Shown piece after piece: positions 50,363 to 60,191 of a DNA stretch of 64,000 bases. The stretch covers positions 7,528 through 71,527 of the forward strand of contig NZ_AUJE01000010.1 in the NCBI RefSeq assembly GCF_000424065.1. The letters are read 5' to 3'. The notes below the pieces were generated by a model. That model saw only the letters and a program-made list of their open reading frames with translations, had not been told where the DNA came from and made no database searches. A program made the translations under genes and the position numbers. This DNA is from Selenomonas ruminantium subsp. ruminantium ATCC 12561. GTDB taxonomy: Bacteria; Bacillota; Negativicutes; Selenomonadales; Selenomonadaceae. How positions within the stretch are numbered: position 1 is the first letter of the stretch; each line of letters begins with the position of its first letter.

Positions 50363-50636
50363 ACCAATTAAGCCCTGATGGCTTGCGTTCCGGGTATTTG
50401 GTAAAATACCAGCGCTGTAGGCGGGCATATAGATAACCGAGTGTAGATGCGATGAGGATACAGAGGGCAAGCAGGAACAAAAAGAGACCTGTTCCCATGG
50501 AAGACCATGTATCTCCGATGATATAGTAAGCAACCAAGCCGACCATAATGGTCAGCAGAAACTTGATGATGAATTTGAAGAATGGGATGGACCAAAGCAC
50601 ACAGAGTACCAATGCAATGAGAAATCCTTCTAGCAT
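50361..50636 (-). CDS. Membrane moron protein
   Basis: Protein of 91 residues, almost entirely hydrophobic, with probably three membrane helices (about 3-20, 24-42, 48-70) and a basic tail. It is on the strand opposite to the tail genes. It has its own extended -10 promoter (TGC-TATAAT, complement of 50659-50664), a GGGAGGTG site and a shared terminator. Such inserted independent genes are typically expressed from the prophage. Function unknown. Confidence 0.72.
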   Translation of the reverse strand: MLEGFLIALVLCVLWSIPFFKFIIKFLLTIMVGLVAYYIIGDTWSSMGTGLFLFLLALCILIASTLGYLYARLQRWYFTKYPERKPSGLNW

Positions 50637-50705
50637 ATAAGAACACCTCCCTGTTCTTATTATAGCATAATGGTTTGAATATTTGTGAAGAAAGGAGGAG
50701 GAAAT

Positions 50706-52898
50706 ATGGCAACAAAAGAAATGGCCATGGTCTTTGCGCTGAAAGGCGTGCTGGACAGCAGTTTCGGTAGTTCGGCAAAGACGGCGGCTCAGAGTTTCGG
50801 CAAGATAAAGTCGGAGGCAGCCAAGCTGAAGACGGCCATTCAGGAAACAGAACGGGCGCAGAAGATGTTGGACCAGGCATTCAAAGCTGGTGGTATGAGT
50901 GAAGCTACTTACAAGAAACGAATGGCTGAAATGAAGGCAAACCTTAAAGAGTACAACAAAGCTCTGGGGGATGCATCCATGCAGCAGGCAAAACAGGCAA
51001 AAGGAAAGCTTGACGATGGTGGCGGTGGCATGTTTGACGGAATCGCAGGAGCCATCAGCAAGTATAAAGGCCTGATTGCAGTAGCGGCTCCTGTCTATGA
51101 TATCTTAAAGCAATCCACAGAACAGGCGATGCACTTCGAATCCGTCATGGCGGATGTGCGGAAGGTGGTGGACTTTGATAGTCCTCAGCAGTTCAAGGAT
51201 ATGCAGAATGATATCCTTAATCTGACCAAGACACTGCCGATGACAGCAGAAGATATTGCCAAGATTGTGGCTGCAGGTGGTCAGTCTGGCATTGCTCGTA
51301 AAGATTTGCTTTCTTTTGCAGAAGCCGCCGCTAAGATGGGGGTAGCCTTTGATATCACGGCAGAGCAGGCTGGCGATATGATGGCAAAATGGCGTACCGC
51401 ATTCAAGCTTAATCAGACTGATGTGATCAGTTTGGCCGATAAGATTAACTATCTTGGCAACACGACCGCCGCAGCTGCACCTTTGATTTCTGATGTTGTT
51501 ACCCGTATTGGCCCGTTAGGAGAAATTGGTGGTGTAGCATCTGGCGAAATTGCAGCATTAGGTGCTTCAATGGTTGGTACTGGTGTTCAGTCTGATGTAG
51601 CAGCAACAGGCATCAAAAACTTAATACTCGGTATGGTTGCTGGCGAAGGTGCTACAAAATCACAGGCGGCAGCATTTAAGTCATTGGGGTTGAATGCTGT
51701 AACGATGGCCCAGAGAATGCAGAAAGATGCAAGGGGCGCCATTATAGATGTGTTCAAAGCAATCCAAAAGCTTGATAAATATCAGCAGGCTACTGTATTA
51801 GCGGATTTGTTCGGCAAGGAGTCTATTGGAGCTATTTCTCCATTACTAAGTAATTTAGATGCATTGCAGGATAACTTCAACAAGGTAGCAGACGCCAGCA
51901 AATATGCAGGTTCCATGCAATCGGAATTTGATGCACGATGCGAGACGACAGAGAACTCCATGAATCTTCTAAAAAATGCAGTCAGCAGGACAGCCATCAA
52001 TCTTGGCAGTTTGTTCCTTCCTGCTGTGAAAAACGTGGTAGAAGGTATGGCTAATGCTATTGACCAGGCAACACAGTTTGTTCAGACTCATCAGGAACTT
52101 CTTCAGAATATCGCGGCGGTGGCAGGGATTGTCGGTGCGGCAGTAGTTGCCTATAAGGGCTTTATTATCCTGCAATCCGCTATCCAGGCGTTCAGTATGC
52201 TGAGCGTTGTCCTGCGTTCTGCCGCTGCGGCGCAAGCACTTCTGAATACGGTCATGATGCTCAATCCACTTGGTCTTGTCATTGCGGCAGTAGCTGCGTT
52301 GGCAGCAGGGCTTTTCTATCTTTGGAATACAAATGAAGGGTTTCGTGCCGCAGTAATAGCTGCATGGGAAGCCGTATACAATACTGCAGTATGGGCATTC
52401 AATTCCGCTTATGATACCATCAGCAGTGCAATGAATGCGGCAGAGCAATATGTAGCAGATAAGATTGAGACCATCAAATCCGCATGGGAAAACCTTCGGG
52501 AATTCCTTGCTCATCCGATAGACGTCATTGTTCGTCATATCAATCAAGGTGTTTCTGCCGGTGGCGATGACTACGACAATGCCGGCATTGATTCGAACGC
52601 TACTGGTGGTATCTATGGCCAAGGCGCTTTCCTCACGACATTTGCGGAGACATCTCCTGAAGCGGCTATCCCGATTGACGGGTCACGTCGTGCAGAGTCC
52701 TTGTGGCGGCGCACAGGTGAAATGATGGGGTTGACTGGTGGTGGTGAATCCTTGAATGTATCCCTTTCCATCCCTGTTACCATACAGGGGAATGCTGACC
52801 ATTCTACTGCGGTGGAGATTCAGCAGAATATTGATGCGGTGGTTGAACGGGCCTTGTCCCGTATTCAGCATCAGAGAGGACGTGTAAGCTATGCCTAA
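50706..52898 (+). CDS. Tail tape measure protein
   Basis: Protein of 730 residues. It has an N-terminal coiled coil (about 25-100), a tape-measure core (about 130-440: FESVMADVRKVVDFDS, then ITAEQAGDMMAKWRTAFK), hydrophobic segments at about 475-560 and a Gly/Ser-rich end. It sets tail length, here short to medium. AGGAGG selects the ATG at 50706. Confidence 0.93.
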   Translation: MATKEMAMVFALKGVLDSSFGSSAKTAAQSFGKIKSEAAKLKTAIQETERAQKMLDQAFKAGGMSEATYKKRMAEMKANLKEYNKALGDASMQQAKQAKGKLDDGGGGMFDGIAGAISKYKGLIAVAAPVYDILKQSTEQAMHFESVMADVRKVVDFDSPQQFKDMQNDILNLTKTLPMTAEDIAKIVAAGGQSGIARKDLLSFAEAAAKMGVAFDITAEQAGDMMAKWRTAFKLNQTDVISLADKINYLGNTTAAAAPLISDVVTRIGPLGEIGGVASGEIAALGASMVGTGVQSDVAATGIKNLILGMVAGEGATKSQAAAFKSLGLNAVTMAQRMQKDARGAIIDVFKAIQKLDKYQQATVLADLFGKESIGAISPLLSNLDALQDNFNKVADASKYAGSMQSEFDARCETTENSMNLLKNAVSRTAINLGSLFLPAVKNVVEGMANAIDQATQFVQTHQELLQNIAAVAGIVGAAVVAYKGFIILQSAIQAFSMLSVVLRSAAAAQALLNTVMMLNPLGLVIAAVAALAAGLFYLWNTNEGFRAAVIAAWEAVYNTAVWAFNSAYDTISSAMNAAEQYVADKIETIKSAWENLREFLAHPIDVIVRHINQGVSAGGDDYDNAGIDSNATGGIYGQGAFLTTFAETSPEAAIPIDGSRRAESLWRRTGEMMGLTGGGESLNVSLSIPVTIQGNADHSTAVEIQQNIDAVVERALSRIQHQRGRVSYA

Positions 52899-53094
52899 TA
52901 CCTATATCACGGTGTCAGGAGATGAGTGGGATGATATCGCTTACCGAAAGCTGGGCGGAGAATGGTATACGGCCCTTCTGATGGAGGCTAATCCGGCGTA
53001 TCTGGGCATCGTTATTTTCCCTGCGGGTGTTGAGCTTACCCTGCCGTCCATCAAGACACCAATACCCGAAAATCTGCCGCCATGGAAGAGGTGA
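52891..53094 (+). CDS. Tail protein X
   Basis: Protein of 67 residues, P2 gpX type LysM-like fold (VSGDEWDDIAYRKLGGE, then NPAYLGIVIFPAGVELTLP). A hub-associated tail protein. Overlaps the tape measure stop by 8 bases. Confidence 0.87.
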   Translation: MPNTYITVSGDEWDDIAYRKLGGEWYTALLMEANPAYLGIVIFPAGVELTLPSIKTPIPENLPPWKR

Positions 53095-53100
53095 TGTCAG

Positions 53101-54111
53101 ATGCAGGCACGTAGTGCATCAATCAGTATCCAGTACGACAACAAGGATATCTCTGAAGATTTGGCAGTGTATCTGAAATCTTTCGACTACAATGATGTGA
53201 TGGATGGCGAAGCGGATGACATCAGTCTGACGCTGGAAGATATGGCAGAACTTTGGGAAGGAGATTGGCTGCCGGAAAAGGGAGCACTCCTGACCGTGGG
53301 AATCATCACGAATAACTGGAAGAAAAACGGCAGGGAAAAACTGGATATCGGGCTTTTCGAAGTGGATGAAATTGAGCTGACCGGACTTCCGCATGAGGTC
53401 AAAATCAAAGCGGTATCTGTCCCCGACAACAATACGCTTCGAGGCATTGAGCGGAATCGGAGCTGGGAGAAAACCAAGCTGTCGGTTATTGCCAAAGATA
53501 TCGCGGACAATGCAGGCATGGAACTTTTCTACGATGTATCGGATGATCCGGAGTTGGAACGTGCTGAGCAGACTGAAGAATCGGACTTGTCCTTCCTTCA
53601 GCGCATCTGTAAAGATGCAGGTTTTTCCTTGAAGGTTACAGATAACAAATTGGTTATCTTCGATGTCGTGACTTATGAGGCCCGTGAGCCAGTGGGGACA
53701 GTGGAACGAGAGGAAGCAGACCTGCTGTCCTATAATATCCGTTCCAAGACAAGAGATGTGTATAAGTCCTGCCACGTGAAGTATGCCAATACAAAGAGCG
53801 GTGAGACCATCGAATACACCTTTACTCCGGATGATAAGAAAAAAGGAAAAGTCCTGGAAGTAAATGAGCAGGTGGAAAATATCGCGGCAGCGGAAAAGCT
53901 GGCTAAAAAGAAACTCCGAGAAAAGAATTGCGAAGAAGTGACGATAGGATTGTCATGTGTAGGTTCATCCATGATGCTGGCGGGAAACACCGTCATGTTT
54001 CATGGATTCCATGCTTTCGATGGAAAGTACATCATCACAAAATGCTCTCACAGCATTGGTAATGGCTATACGATGAACGTAGATTTTAGGAGGTGCCTGG
54101 ATGGCTATTGA
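53101..54111 (+). CDS. Late control protein D / baseplate hub
   Basis: Protein of 336 residues of the P2 gpD/GPD family (IDYDNKDI-like start, then LLTVGIITNNW, EVDEIELTGLPHEVKIKAVS, ESDLSFLQRICKDAGFSL). It is the gp27-like hub to which the spike attaches. Confidence 0.9.
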   Translation: MQARSASISIQYDNKDISEDLAVYLKSFDYNDVMDGEADDISLTLEDMAELWEGDWLPEKGALLTVGIITNNWKKNGREKLDIGLFEVDEIELTGLPHEVKIKAVSVPDNNTLRGIERNRSWEKTKLSVIAKDIADNAGMELFYDVSDDPELERAEQTEESDLSFLQRICKDAGFSLKVTDNKLVIFDVVTYEAREPVGTVEREEADLLSYNIRSKTRDVYKSCHVKYANTKSGETIEYTFTPDDKKKGKVLEVNEQVENIAAAEKLAKKKLREKNCEEVTIGLSCVGSSMMLAGNTVMFHGFHAFDGKYIITKCSHSIGNGYTMNVDFRRCLDGY

Positions 54112-54502
54112 TTCACATATCAAGAATTTCATCCGTGTTGGTCGCGTGTCCGTAGTATTTCCTAATGAGATGGCGGTGAAGGTCGTTTTTGAAGATAAGG
54201 ATGACCTGGTATCGGATAAGCTGCCGGTTCTTGTTCAAGGCAGCAGTAAGAACAAGCACTTCTGGCTGCCGGATGTCGGAGAACCTGTTGTCTGCTTGAT
54301 GCTCCCGAACGGACACAATGCAGGCATTTGCCTTGGCTCTTATTACTCCAATCAGAATCCGCCTGCTGTATCGAATTCAGAGCTTCGCCGTTTGGATTTT
54401 GGTGATGGCTCATATATCGAATTTAATCGTGGGACAGGAGGTCTGACCATTCAATGCAAAGGCCCTGTGGTCATCAATGGTTCTACGGTAAATATCAACT
54501 GA
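54101..54502 (+). CDS. Baseplate spike protein V
   Basis: Protein of 133 residues, P2 gpV-like, with an OB-fold (GRVSVVFPNEMAVKVVFED, then WLPDVGEPVVCLMLPNG) and a beta-helix start (YIEFNRGTGGLTIQC). It forms the membrane-piercing spike. Overlaps the hub gene by 11 bases. Confidence 0.88.
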   Translation: MAIDSHIKNFIRVGRVSVVFPNEMAVKVVFEDKDDLVSDKLPVLVQGSSKNKHFWLPDVGEPVVCLMLPNGHNAGICLGSYYSNQNPPAVSNSELRRLDFGDGSYIEFNRGTGGLTIQCKGPVVINGSTVNIN

Positions 54503-54516
54503 GGGGAGGAATGAAG

Positions 54517-54807
54517 ATGCCGGCATTGACTCGTTTGGGAGATGCAGATACTGGTCATGATGCCTGTCCGCCAACGACTCTGAATAGCGCCAGCGAAAAT
54601 GTCTTTATCAATGGAAAAGGAGCAGGACGTGTGGGGGACAGCTATGTCGTTCATTCCTGCCCGGAGCATCCATCTCATAGCGGTGTGATTGCTTCAGGAA
54701 GTTCTTCAGTGTTTATCAATGGAAGAGCTGCAGGACGAATTGGTGATGCAGTTTCTTGTGGCGGTTCGGTTGCTGTTGGCAGCGAGAATGTATTTGTAGG
54801 AGGATGA
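54517..54807 (+). CDS. PAAR-type spike tip protein
   Basis: Protein of 96 residues with PAAR-like repeats (TRLGDADTGHDACPP, NVFINGKGAGRVGDSY, SVFINGRAAGRIGDAV). PAAR proteins form a metal-stabilised sharp tip on contractile spikes. GGGGAGG selects the ATG at 54517. P2 itself lacks a separate PAAR gene. Confidence 0.85.
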   Translation: MPALTRLGDADTGHDACPPTTLNSASENVFINGKGAGRVGDSYVVHSCPEHPSHSGVIASGSSSVFINGRAAGRIGDAVSCGGSVAVGSENVFVGG

Positions 54808-54813
54808 TACGCC

Positions 54814-55305
54814 ATGAGCATATGGAGTTCATTGATGTCGGCATTAGCCGTATATAACAGCATGGGCAGTTTGGGTGCTCTTGGAGATATCTCATTTCAT
54901 GTTTCTGCCTGGAATGACATTCATACCATCGAGGACCTGCAACGAAATGCCAAGAACCGTACCGCAACACATGCCATCATCGGTAAGAAGCCGTTCACGG
55001 AATATCTTGGTCCCGACCTTCAGACCATTTCGTTCAAAATAAAGTTGAATGCACAGTGGGGCGTGAATCCCGTATTGGAAGTGGAAAAGCTGGTCGGATA
55101 TTGTGAAGAGGGAACGGTCCTCACCTTCACGCTTGGCGGGAAGAAATTTGGAAAAAACAAATGGATGATTACTTCAGTCGGTGAAGCTGTGAAGTACTAC
55201 GACAACCGGGGAGCAATCCTTTCCTCGGAAGTAGACATTTCCCTGCAGGAATACGTTGAACCGAAACTGTCACAGACCATAGAACGGGAGGGAGATTGGG
55301 CATGA
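54814..55305 (+). CDS. Phage tail protein U-like
   Basis: Protein of 163 residues resembling P2 gpU (ALGDISFHVS, then HAIIGKKPFTEYLGPDLQTI, WGVNPVLEVEKLVGYCEEGT). Involved in baseplate or tail completion. Confidence 0.82.
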   Translation: MSIWSSLMSALAVYNSMGSLGALGDISFHVSAWNDIHTIEDLQRNAKNRTATHAIIGKKPFTEYLGPDLQTISFKIKLNAQWGVNPVLEVEKLVGYCEEGTVLTFTLGGKKFGKNKWMITSVGEAVKYYDNRGAILSSEVDISLQEYVEPKLSQTIEREGDWA

Positions 55306-55619
55306 CGATTCTTGATATTTCAGCTAATGAATTGGATGGTATAGATTTTGCTCCATCGACAACGTTGAAAGAGATTATCCAGAATGTACGGACTATCCTT
55401 ACTACAAGCCGTGGAGACGTACCGCTTGATCGAGAATTCGGCATGGATACCGGAATGGTAGACCAGCCCGCCAATCGTGTCGGTGCTATCCTGACCACGG
55501 ATATCGTGGAGGCTGTTGAGCGGTATGAGCCGAGAGTGACGGTTATGTCGGTCAGCTTTTCCGGGAATGGTGCTGATGGAGAAATCATTCCAATCGTAAA
55601 GGTGGCGATTAATACATGA
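55302..55619 (+). CDS. Baseplate wedge protein W (gp25-like)
   Basis: Protein of 105 residues, gp25/gpW lysozyme-like wedge family (EIIQNVRTILTTSRGDVPLD, then EFGMD and AVERYEPRV). GGGAGGGAG supports the ATG at 55302. Confidence 0.9.
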   Translation: MTILDISANELDGIDFAPSTTLKEIIQNVRTILTTSRGDVPLDREFGMDTGMVDQPANRVGAILTTDIVEAVERYEPRVTVMSVSFSGNGADGEIIPIVKVAINT

Positions 55620-56725
55620 CGATTTCAGATATTGATTTTCTTGATACAGATACGGATACCATAAAATCCGCAGTAATCGGGGAATATGAAGAGCTGACAG
55701 CACGAACGCTGGCAACAGCAGACCCAGTTCGATTGTTTCTTGAAAGTATTGCAAGCATCATTGCCCAGCAACGCGTGCTAATCAATTACACAGGCAAGAT
55801 GAACCTGCTGGCATACTCTCAGGGAAATTTCCTTGACCATATCGGTGCATTGGTAGGAACAGCGCGAATCCCTGCCGCTGCCGCAACTTCTACCTTTCAG
55901 ATTACGCTGTCTGCTGTGCGGGATGTTCCCGTGACGATTCCTGCAGGAACACGAGTCGCAGCAGCAGATAATGTATTCTTTTCATTAGATGTGGACACGA
56001 TTATTCTTGCAGGAGAGCTTTCAGCGGAAACATCGGGAACCTGTACGCAAACCGGCGCTGTCGGCAATGGCTACATTCATGGAGAAATCAAGACGATTGT
56101 TGACCCTGTACCGTATGTAGAAAGCATCGTGAATCTCACGACAACGGAAGGTGGTGCGGATATTGAGGATGATGAGTCTTATCGGACACGCATTCAGGAA
56201 GCACCTGAGCGATTCTCTGTTGCCGGGCCAACAGGAGCCTATGAGTATTTTGCTAAAATGGCTTCGGCACTGATTACAGACGTAGCAGTGACCAGCCCAT
56301 TCCCCGGCGAGGTTTATGTATATCCTTTGCTGGAAGGAGGAAGTCTTCCAGGAGAAGAGATTATCCATGACGTCGAGGAGATGCTCAATGACGATTCTGT
56401 ACGTCCTCTAACGGACAAGGTAACAGTATTGGCACCATCTGCTGTATCGTATGATATCGAGTTATCTTATTACATCGATACCGCTGATGCGACACGGGCA
56501 AGAAGTATTCAGTCAGAAGTACAGAAGGCTGTAGAGGCGTATATCTTATGGCAGAAATCAAAGCTTGGCCGTGATATCAATCCGACTGAGCTTTATTATC
56601 GTCTGCGCGCTGCAGGGGCAAAGCGTGCGGTGATTACTGCACCGGAATTCCTTACGGTAAACGCAGAATCTGTAGCGATTGCAGATTCTGTAACCGTGAA
56701 CTACGGAGGTCTGGAAGATGGCTAA
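55616..56725 (+). CDS. Baseplate protein J
   Basis: Protein of 369 residues of the gpJ/gp47 wedge family (AGTRVAAADNVFFSLD, then ESIVNLTTTEGGADIEDDES, GRDINPTELYYRLRAAGA). Overlaps both neighbours, as in P2. Confidence 0.93.
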   Translation: MTISDIDFLDTDTDTIKSAVIGEYEELTARTLATADPVRLFLESIASIIAQQRVLINYTGKMNLLAYSQGNFLDHIGALVGTARIPAAAATSTFQITLSAVRDVPVTIPAGTRVAAADNVFFSLDVDTIILAGELSAETSGTCTQTGAVGNGYIHGEIKTIVDPVPYVESIVNLTTTEGGADIEDDESYRTRIQEAPERFSVAGPTGAYEYFAKMASALITDVAVTSPFPGEVYVYPLLEGGSLPGEEIIHDVEEMLNDDSVRPLTDKVTVLAPSAVSYDIELSYYIDTADATRARSIQSEVQKAVEAYILWQKSKLGRDINPTELYYRLRAAGAKRAVITAPEFLTVNAESVAIADSVTVNYGGLEDG

Positions 56726-57443
56726 GAAATTAACCGATATCAGCCTGTCTGATATCACACCGCGGAATATCATTCGTGATCCGACTGTGCAGAATGCCGC
56801 TAATTCTATTGACCATCAGCTTCAACTGACGGCTGATAATATCGGATTAGTTGCTATCATAGCACGCATTGATGAACTGCCTGAGACTGTGATTGATTCA
56901 CTTGCCTGGCAGTGGCATGTTGACTTTTACGAGCCAGGTCTTGATTTGAAAGCAAAACGCAATCTGGTCCGCGAATCCATCGCATGGCATCGGCATAAAG
57001 GAACAAAGGCTGCAGTCAAAAGCGGAGTTCACGCGGTATATGGAAGCGGCGAAGTAGAAGAATGGTTTGAGTACAATGGAGAACCATATCATTTCCGTGT
57101 AGTAGACATTGTTCCGGATACCATCGATATGGATAGCATACGACTGGTATTGCGACTTATCGATTCCTGTAAGAACACCAGGAGCTGGCTGGATACCTTG
57201 GGGGTTCGGCGAGACTTACATGGAACCATCCATGTGGGAGGAATCCCATGCGTAACTAAAGCTTATGAAGTTTATCCCGTAACGATTCATGATGCAACGC
57301 TAAATCCTGTACTTTACTATGGCGGTGCATTGGTCAGCTATCAGCGGATTGAGATTTATGAGAATACTGTACAGGATACAGAAAGCCCTGTAGAAGTCTA
57401 TTACAGCAGCAACGTTTCAGCGTACAAACGCGTGGAAGTATAG
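56718..57443 (+). CDS. Tail protein I
   Basis: Protein of 241 residues, P2 gpI family (DELPETVIDSLAWQWHVDFY, then KRNLVRESIAWHRHKGT). It links the baseplate to the tail fibres. Confidence 0.9.
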   Translation: MAKKLTDISLSDITPRNIIRDPTVQNAANSIDHQLQLTADNIGLVAIIARIDELPETVIDSLAWQWHVDFYEPGLDLKAKRNLVRESIAWHRHKGTKAAVKSGVHAVYGSGEVEEWFEYNGEPYHFRVVDIVPDTIDMDSIRLVLRLIDSCKNTRSWLDTLGVRRDLHGTIHVGGIPCVTKAYEVYPVTIHDATLNPVLYYGGALVSYQRIEIYENTVQDTESPVEVYYSSNVSAYKRVEV

Positions 57444-57456
57444 GGAGGAAATTATT

Positions 57457-60072
57457 ATGTCAAATTGGAGTGGTGGAGTCCTGACCAATGTAGGTCGTGA
57501 ACTCCAGCTGAAAGTAGAAGCCGGTGCAACACTGACGTTTACCAAGATTAAGCTTGGCGATGGCATAGAATCGTTGGAAGCAGTCGATGACCTTACAGAC
57601 CTGATGAGTCCGAAGTTCGTCATGGGAATAAGCAGCAAGTCTGTAGCCAATGATGTCTGCAAAATCACAGGCGTACTTTCCTCATCGAGTATAGCCACAG
57701 GATTCCGTGCCCGTGAATGGGGATTGTTTGCCCAGGATCCGGACATTGGTGAAATTCTATACATGATAAGCATCGATACCCAGCCGGATTGGGTTCCATC
57801 CGGCAGCGACATCGGCAAACTTGCCGTAAGCTATGCAATGAATGTTGCCGTCAGTAATGCATCCAGTATCACAGCAAGAATTGACCCGGCAGGACTTGTC
57901 ACAGCCGATATGCTGGCCGAGCTTATTCATGAAACGCAATACAATAAGTCTTACAACGTTGGCGATTATGCCTTCACAGGCTATGGACTCCCCGCATGGG
58001 CATATCTTGAATGCATCCAGGAAGGAATAAGCGGTACCATTGAACTTGACCTGTCAAACGTAGTCGAAGGAGAACACATCAACGACGGCACTGTAGTATG
58101 GATTGTCCGCAACTGGCATTCCATTCATCAGTACCTCGTGGAGGCTACAGGCTACGGCATAGTAAGCGGCTTGCAGGTAAAAGCACAGGACACGCCGAAT
58201 ATGACTGTATCAATCGAAGGAGGTACAGTACATATGAAAAACGGCACAAGAATAGTAATCGCGGCGATTGCGGCACTCACTATCGCTGCGGCAGATGCAA
58301 CCAATCCGAGAATTGACAGTATCTATGTGGACGGTACGGGCAACGTAGCGTATGCACAGGGGACACCTGCAGCCACGCCTGTTGTGCCCACACTAAGTAC
58401 AGATGCGATTAAACTTGCAGATGTTAAGGTTGCGGCTAATCAAGCAAGTGTTACAGAAGCGGATATTGTTAGGGATGGTGAAGTACTCCCACGTTTCTAC
58501 AATACTGGTGTGGTCAATGTTAAGGATTTCGGTGCAAAAGGTGACGGGGTAACTGATGATACTGCGGCGATTCAGGCGGCGATTGATTCCGTAGCAGGAA
58601 ATTTTACAAATGCAGTTGGGAATGAAAAAATAGCGATTAATAAAGCTACAATTTTTATCCCGAAGGGCGTATATTTACTGTCGGCACCTATTGTGTTATC
58701 AGCAGATACATCACTAATTGGAGCTGGTAGAAATTCAACAATGCTAAAATCATCGTCCGCAATGGATGATTTATTAATTTATGGAGGGCACACAGAAGGA
58801 CAGAACCTTGTATCTAAAAATTTAGAAATAGCTAACATAACCCTTAATTGCGATGGTAATGCAAAAATCGGTTTAAGCAACAGAAATAACGTTTGGATAG
58901 AGTCGGCAAATATACATGATATATGTATATTAAGAGCGTCAGAGTTGGGGATAGATATTTCATCAACGTGGCTATCGTTATTTAGTAACATTACAATAAA
59001 GGGGTGTCCTGTAGGAGCATATTGTGGTGGAAATGACTCAAACAACGGGTGCAACGACAATACTATTATTAATTTAAGTATAAATAACTCATCACTTATT
59101 AATATAATTATTGCAAGTCAATGCTGTAATTTCATAGGGCTTAACGTTGATAGACAAAAAGACTATTTACAAAGTGGTGCTATCGTTGCGAATAGCGTGG
59201 TTATTCACGGCAATACTTACTCGGATAACGCGGCTATTTTAGCGACAACCTATTGCGACTGTAATAAGATAGATGGCTTGTGGTTTGAATGGATTAGTCA
59301 AACGTCTAATACTCCTGTACTGCTAGTCAAAGATATTAACACATATAGTAACGGGCATTTCAAATCTATAGCATTACAGATTTGCAATATTCATTCAGGG
59401 GGGTATTATCAGGATATTTTCAAAATATTATCCGGGCATATAGTTATTGATAATTGTAGATTAGACATCCCCGAAAGTTACTCAGATTATGTGGTAGATA
59501 CACAAGGAGCTGATTCTAATACATCATTATTACTAAAAGGCATGATGATGTCAGCATTTACGGCGTGGCTAAATAGTGGCAAGACACGAATAACATTGCC
59601 GTATGGGGCTTTTAGAGCAGAAGGAACTCTATCAAACGGAACATATAAAACTTATCAGCCGAAGTCACAAAATGGCTACATTGCAGAAGATACGTCAATT
59701 AATATGCTGGAAAGTATAGACAGTAATGGATTTATCACAAAAATGATAAACTCCGGTGTCTACGAAAAAGTGTCAAAATCAGGATATAAAATGGAGATTA
59801 ACCAGTTTTTTATCGGGTTTTATAACAAATTACCAGAAGGAGCCACAGCATCAACAACTGTGACAACAAGCATTCCTGTTGAATCGGGCGTTATTTGGAC
59901 AGGTATGGTTGTTCCTCGCAATTTAGCGGGCATGACAGCAATAAAAAATGGATACTATTTAGATATTGACACTAGTGGAACATATTTAACTGTGACATTG
60001 AGATTTAGCACTGCATTACCATCGGGCAATCCTAATATACATGTTGTGTTATTCCCATTCTCGGCGACATAA
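57457..60072 (+). CDS. Tail fibre with pectate-lyase-like beta-helix
   Basis: Protein of 871 residues. The N-terminal baseplate-attachment part (about 1-150: TNVGRELQLKVEAGATLTF) is followed by a linker and then, from about residue 350, a right-handed beta-helix of the pectate lyase superfamily (VKDFGAKGDGVTDDTAAIQA) running to the C-terminus. Such fibres bind and may degrade surface polysaccharide. From about 58600 on the DNA is visibly richer in A/T, with ATA and TTA codons, than the first half, so the receptor-binding part was probably acquired separately. Confidence 0.85.
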   Translation: MSNWSGGVLTNVGRELQLKVEAGATLTFTKIKLGDGIESLEAVDDLTDLMSPKFVMGISSKSVANDVCKITGVLSSSSIATGFRAREWGLFAQDPDIGEILYMISIDTQPDWVPSGSDIGKLAVSYAMNVAVSNASSITARIDPAGLVTADMLAELIHETQYNKSYNVGDYAFTGYGLPAWAYLECIQEGISGTIELDLSNVVEGEHINDGTVVWIVRNWHSIHQYLVEATGYGIVSGLQVKAQDTPNMTVSIEGGTVHMKNGTRIVIAAIAALTIAAADATNPRIDSIYVDGTGNVAYAQGTPAATPVVPTLSTDAIKLADVKVAANQASVTEADIVRDGEVLPRFYNTGVVNVKDFGAKGDGVTDDTAAIQAAIDSVAGNFTNAVGNEKIAINKATIFIPKGVYLLSAPIVLSADTSLIGAGRNSTMLKSSSAMDDLLIYGGHTEGQNLVSKNLEIANITLNCDGNAKIGLSNRNNVWIESANIHDICILRASELGIDISSTWLSLFSNITIKGCPVGAYCGGNDSNNGCNDNTIINLSINNSSLINIIIASQCCNFIGLNVDRQKDYLQSGAIVANSVVIHGNTYSDNAAILATTYCDCNKIDGLWFEWISQTSNTPVLLVKDINTYSNGHFKSIALQICNIHSGGYYQDIFKILSGHIVIDNCRLDIPESYSDYVVDTQGADSNTSLLLKGMMMSAFTAWLNSGKTRITLPYGAFRAEGTLSNGTYKTYQPKSQNGYIAEDTSINMLESIDSNGFITKMINSGVYEKVSKSGYKMEINQFFIGFYNKLPEGATASTTVTTSIPVESGVIWTGMVVPRNLAGMTAIKNGYYLDIDTSGTYLTVTLRFSTALPSGNPNIHVVLFPFSAT

Positions 60073-60079
60073 CGAGCCG

Positions 60080-60151
60080 TTCAATCGTTGGAAACCTTGG
60101 CAGAGAGTCTTGTTCAATGTCATCGCCATTGGCGGTGGCAAGGAATGGTAA
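60080..60151 (+). pseudogene. Remnant of another tail fibre C-terminus
   Basis: Immediately after the fibre stop, a different frame reads RFNRWKPWQRVLFNVIAI, then GGGKEW and stop. It has no start of its own. It looks like the last codons of a previous fibre or fibre-associated gene, left behind when the current beta-helix part was swapped in. Confidence 0.5.
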
Positions 60152-60156
60152 TAGAA

Positions 60157-60186
60157 AAGCCCACCATATTTGCGGTATGGTGGGCT
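60157..60186. terminator. Hairpin after the tail fibre
   Basis: AGCCCACCATA pairs with TATGGTGGGCT across an 8-base loop. It lies between the plus-strand fibre and the minus-strand gene at 60192, so it may terminate either; the T-rich tail is best on the minus strand (CTTTTC). Confidence 0.65.
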
Positions 60187-60191
60187 GACTG

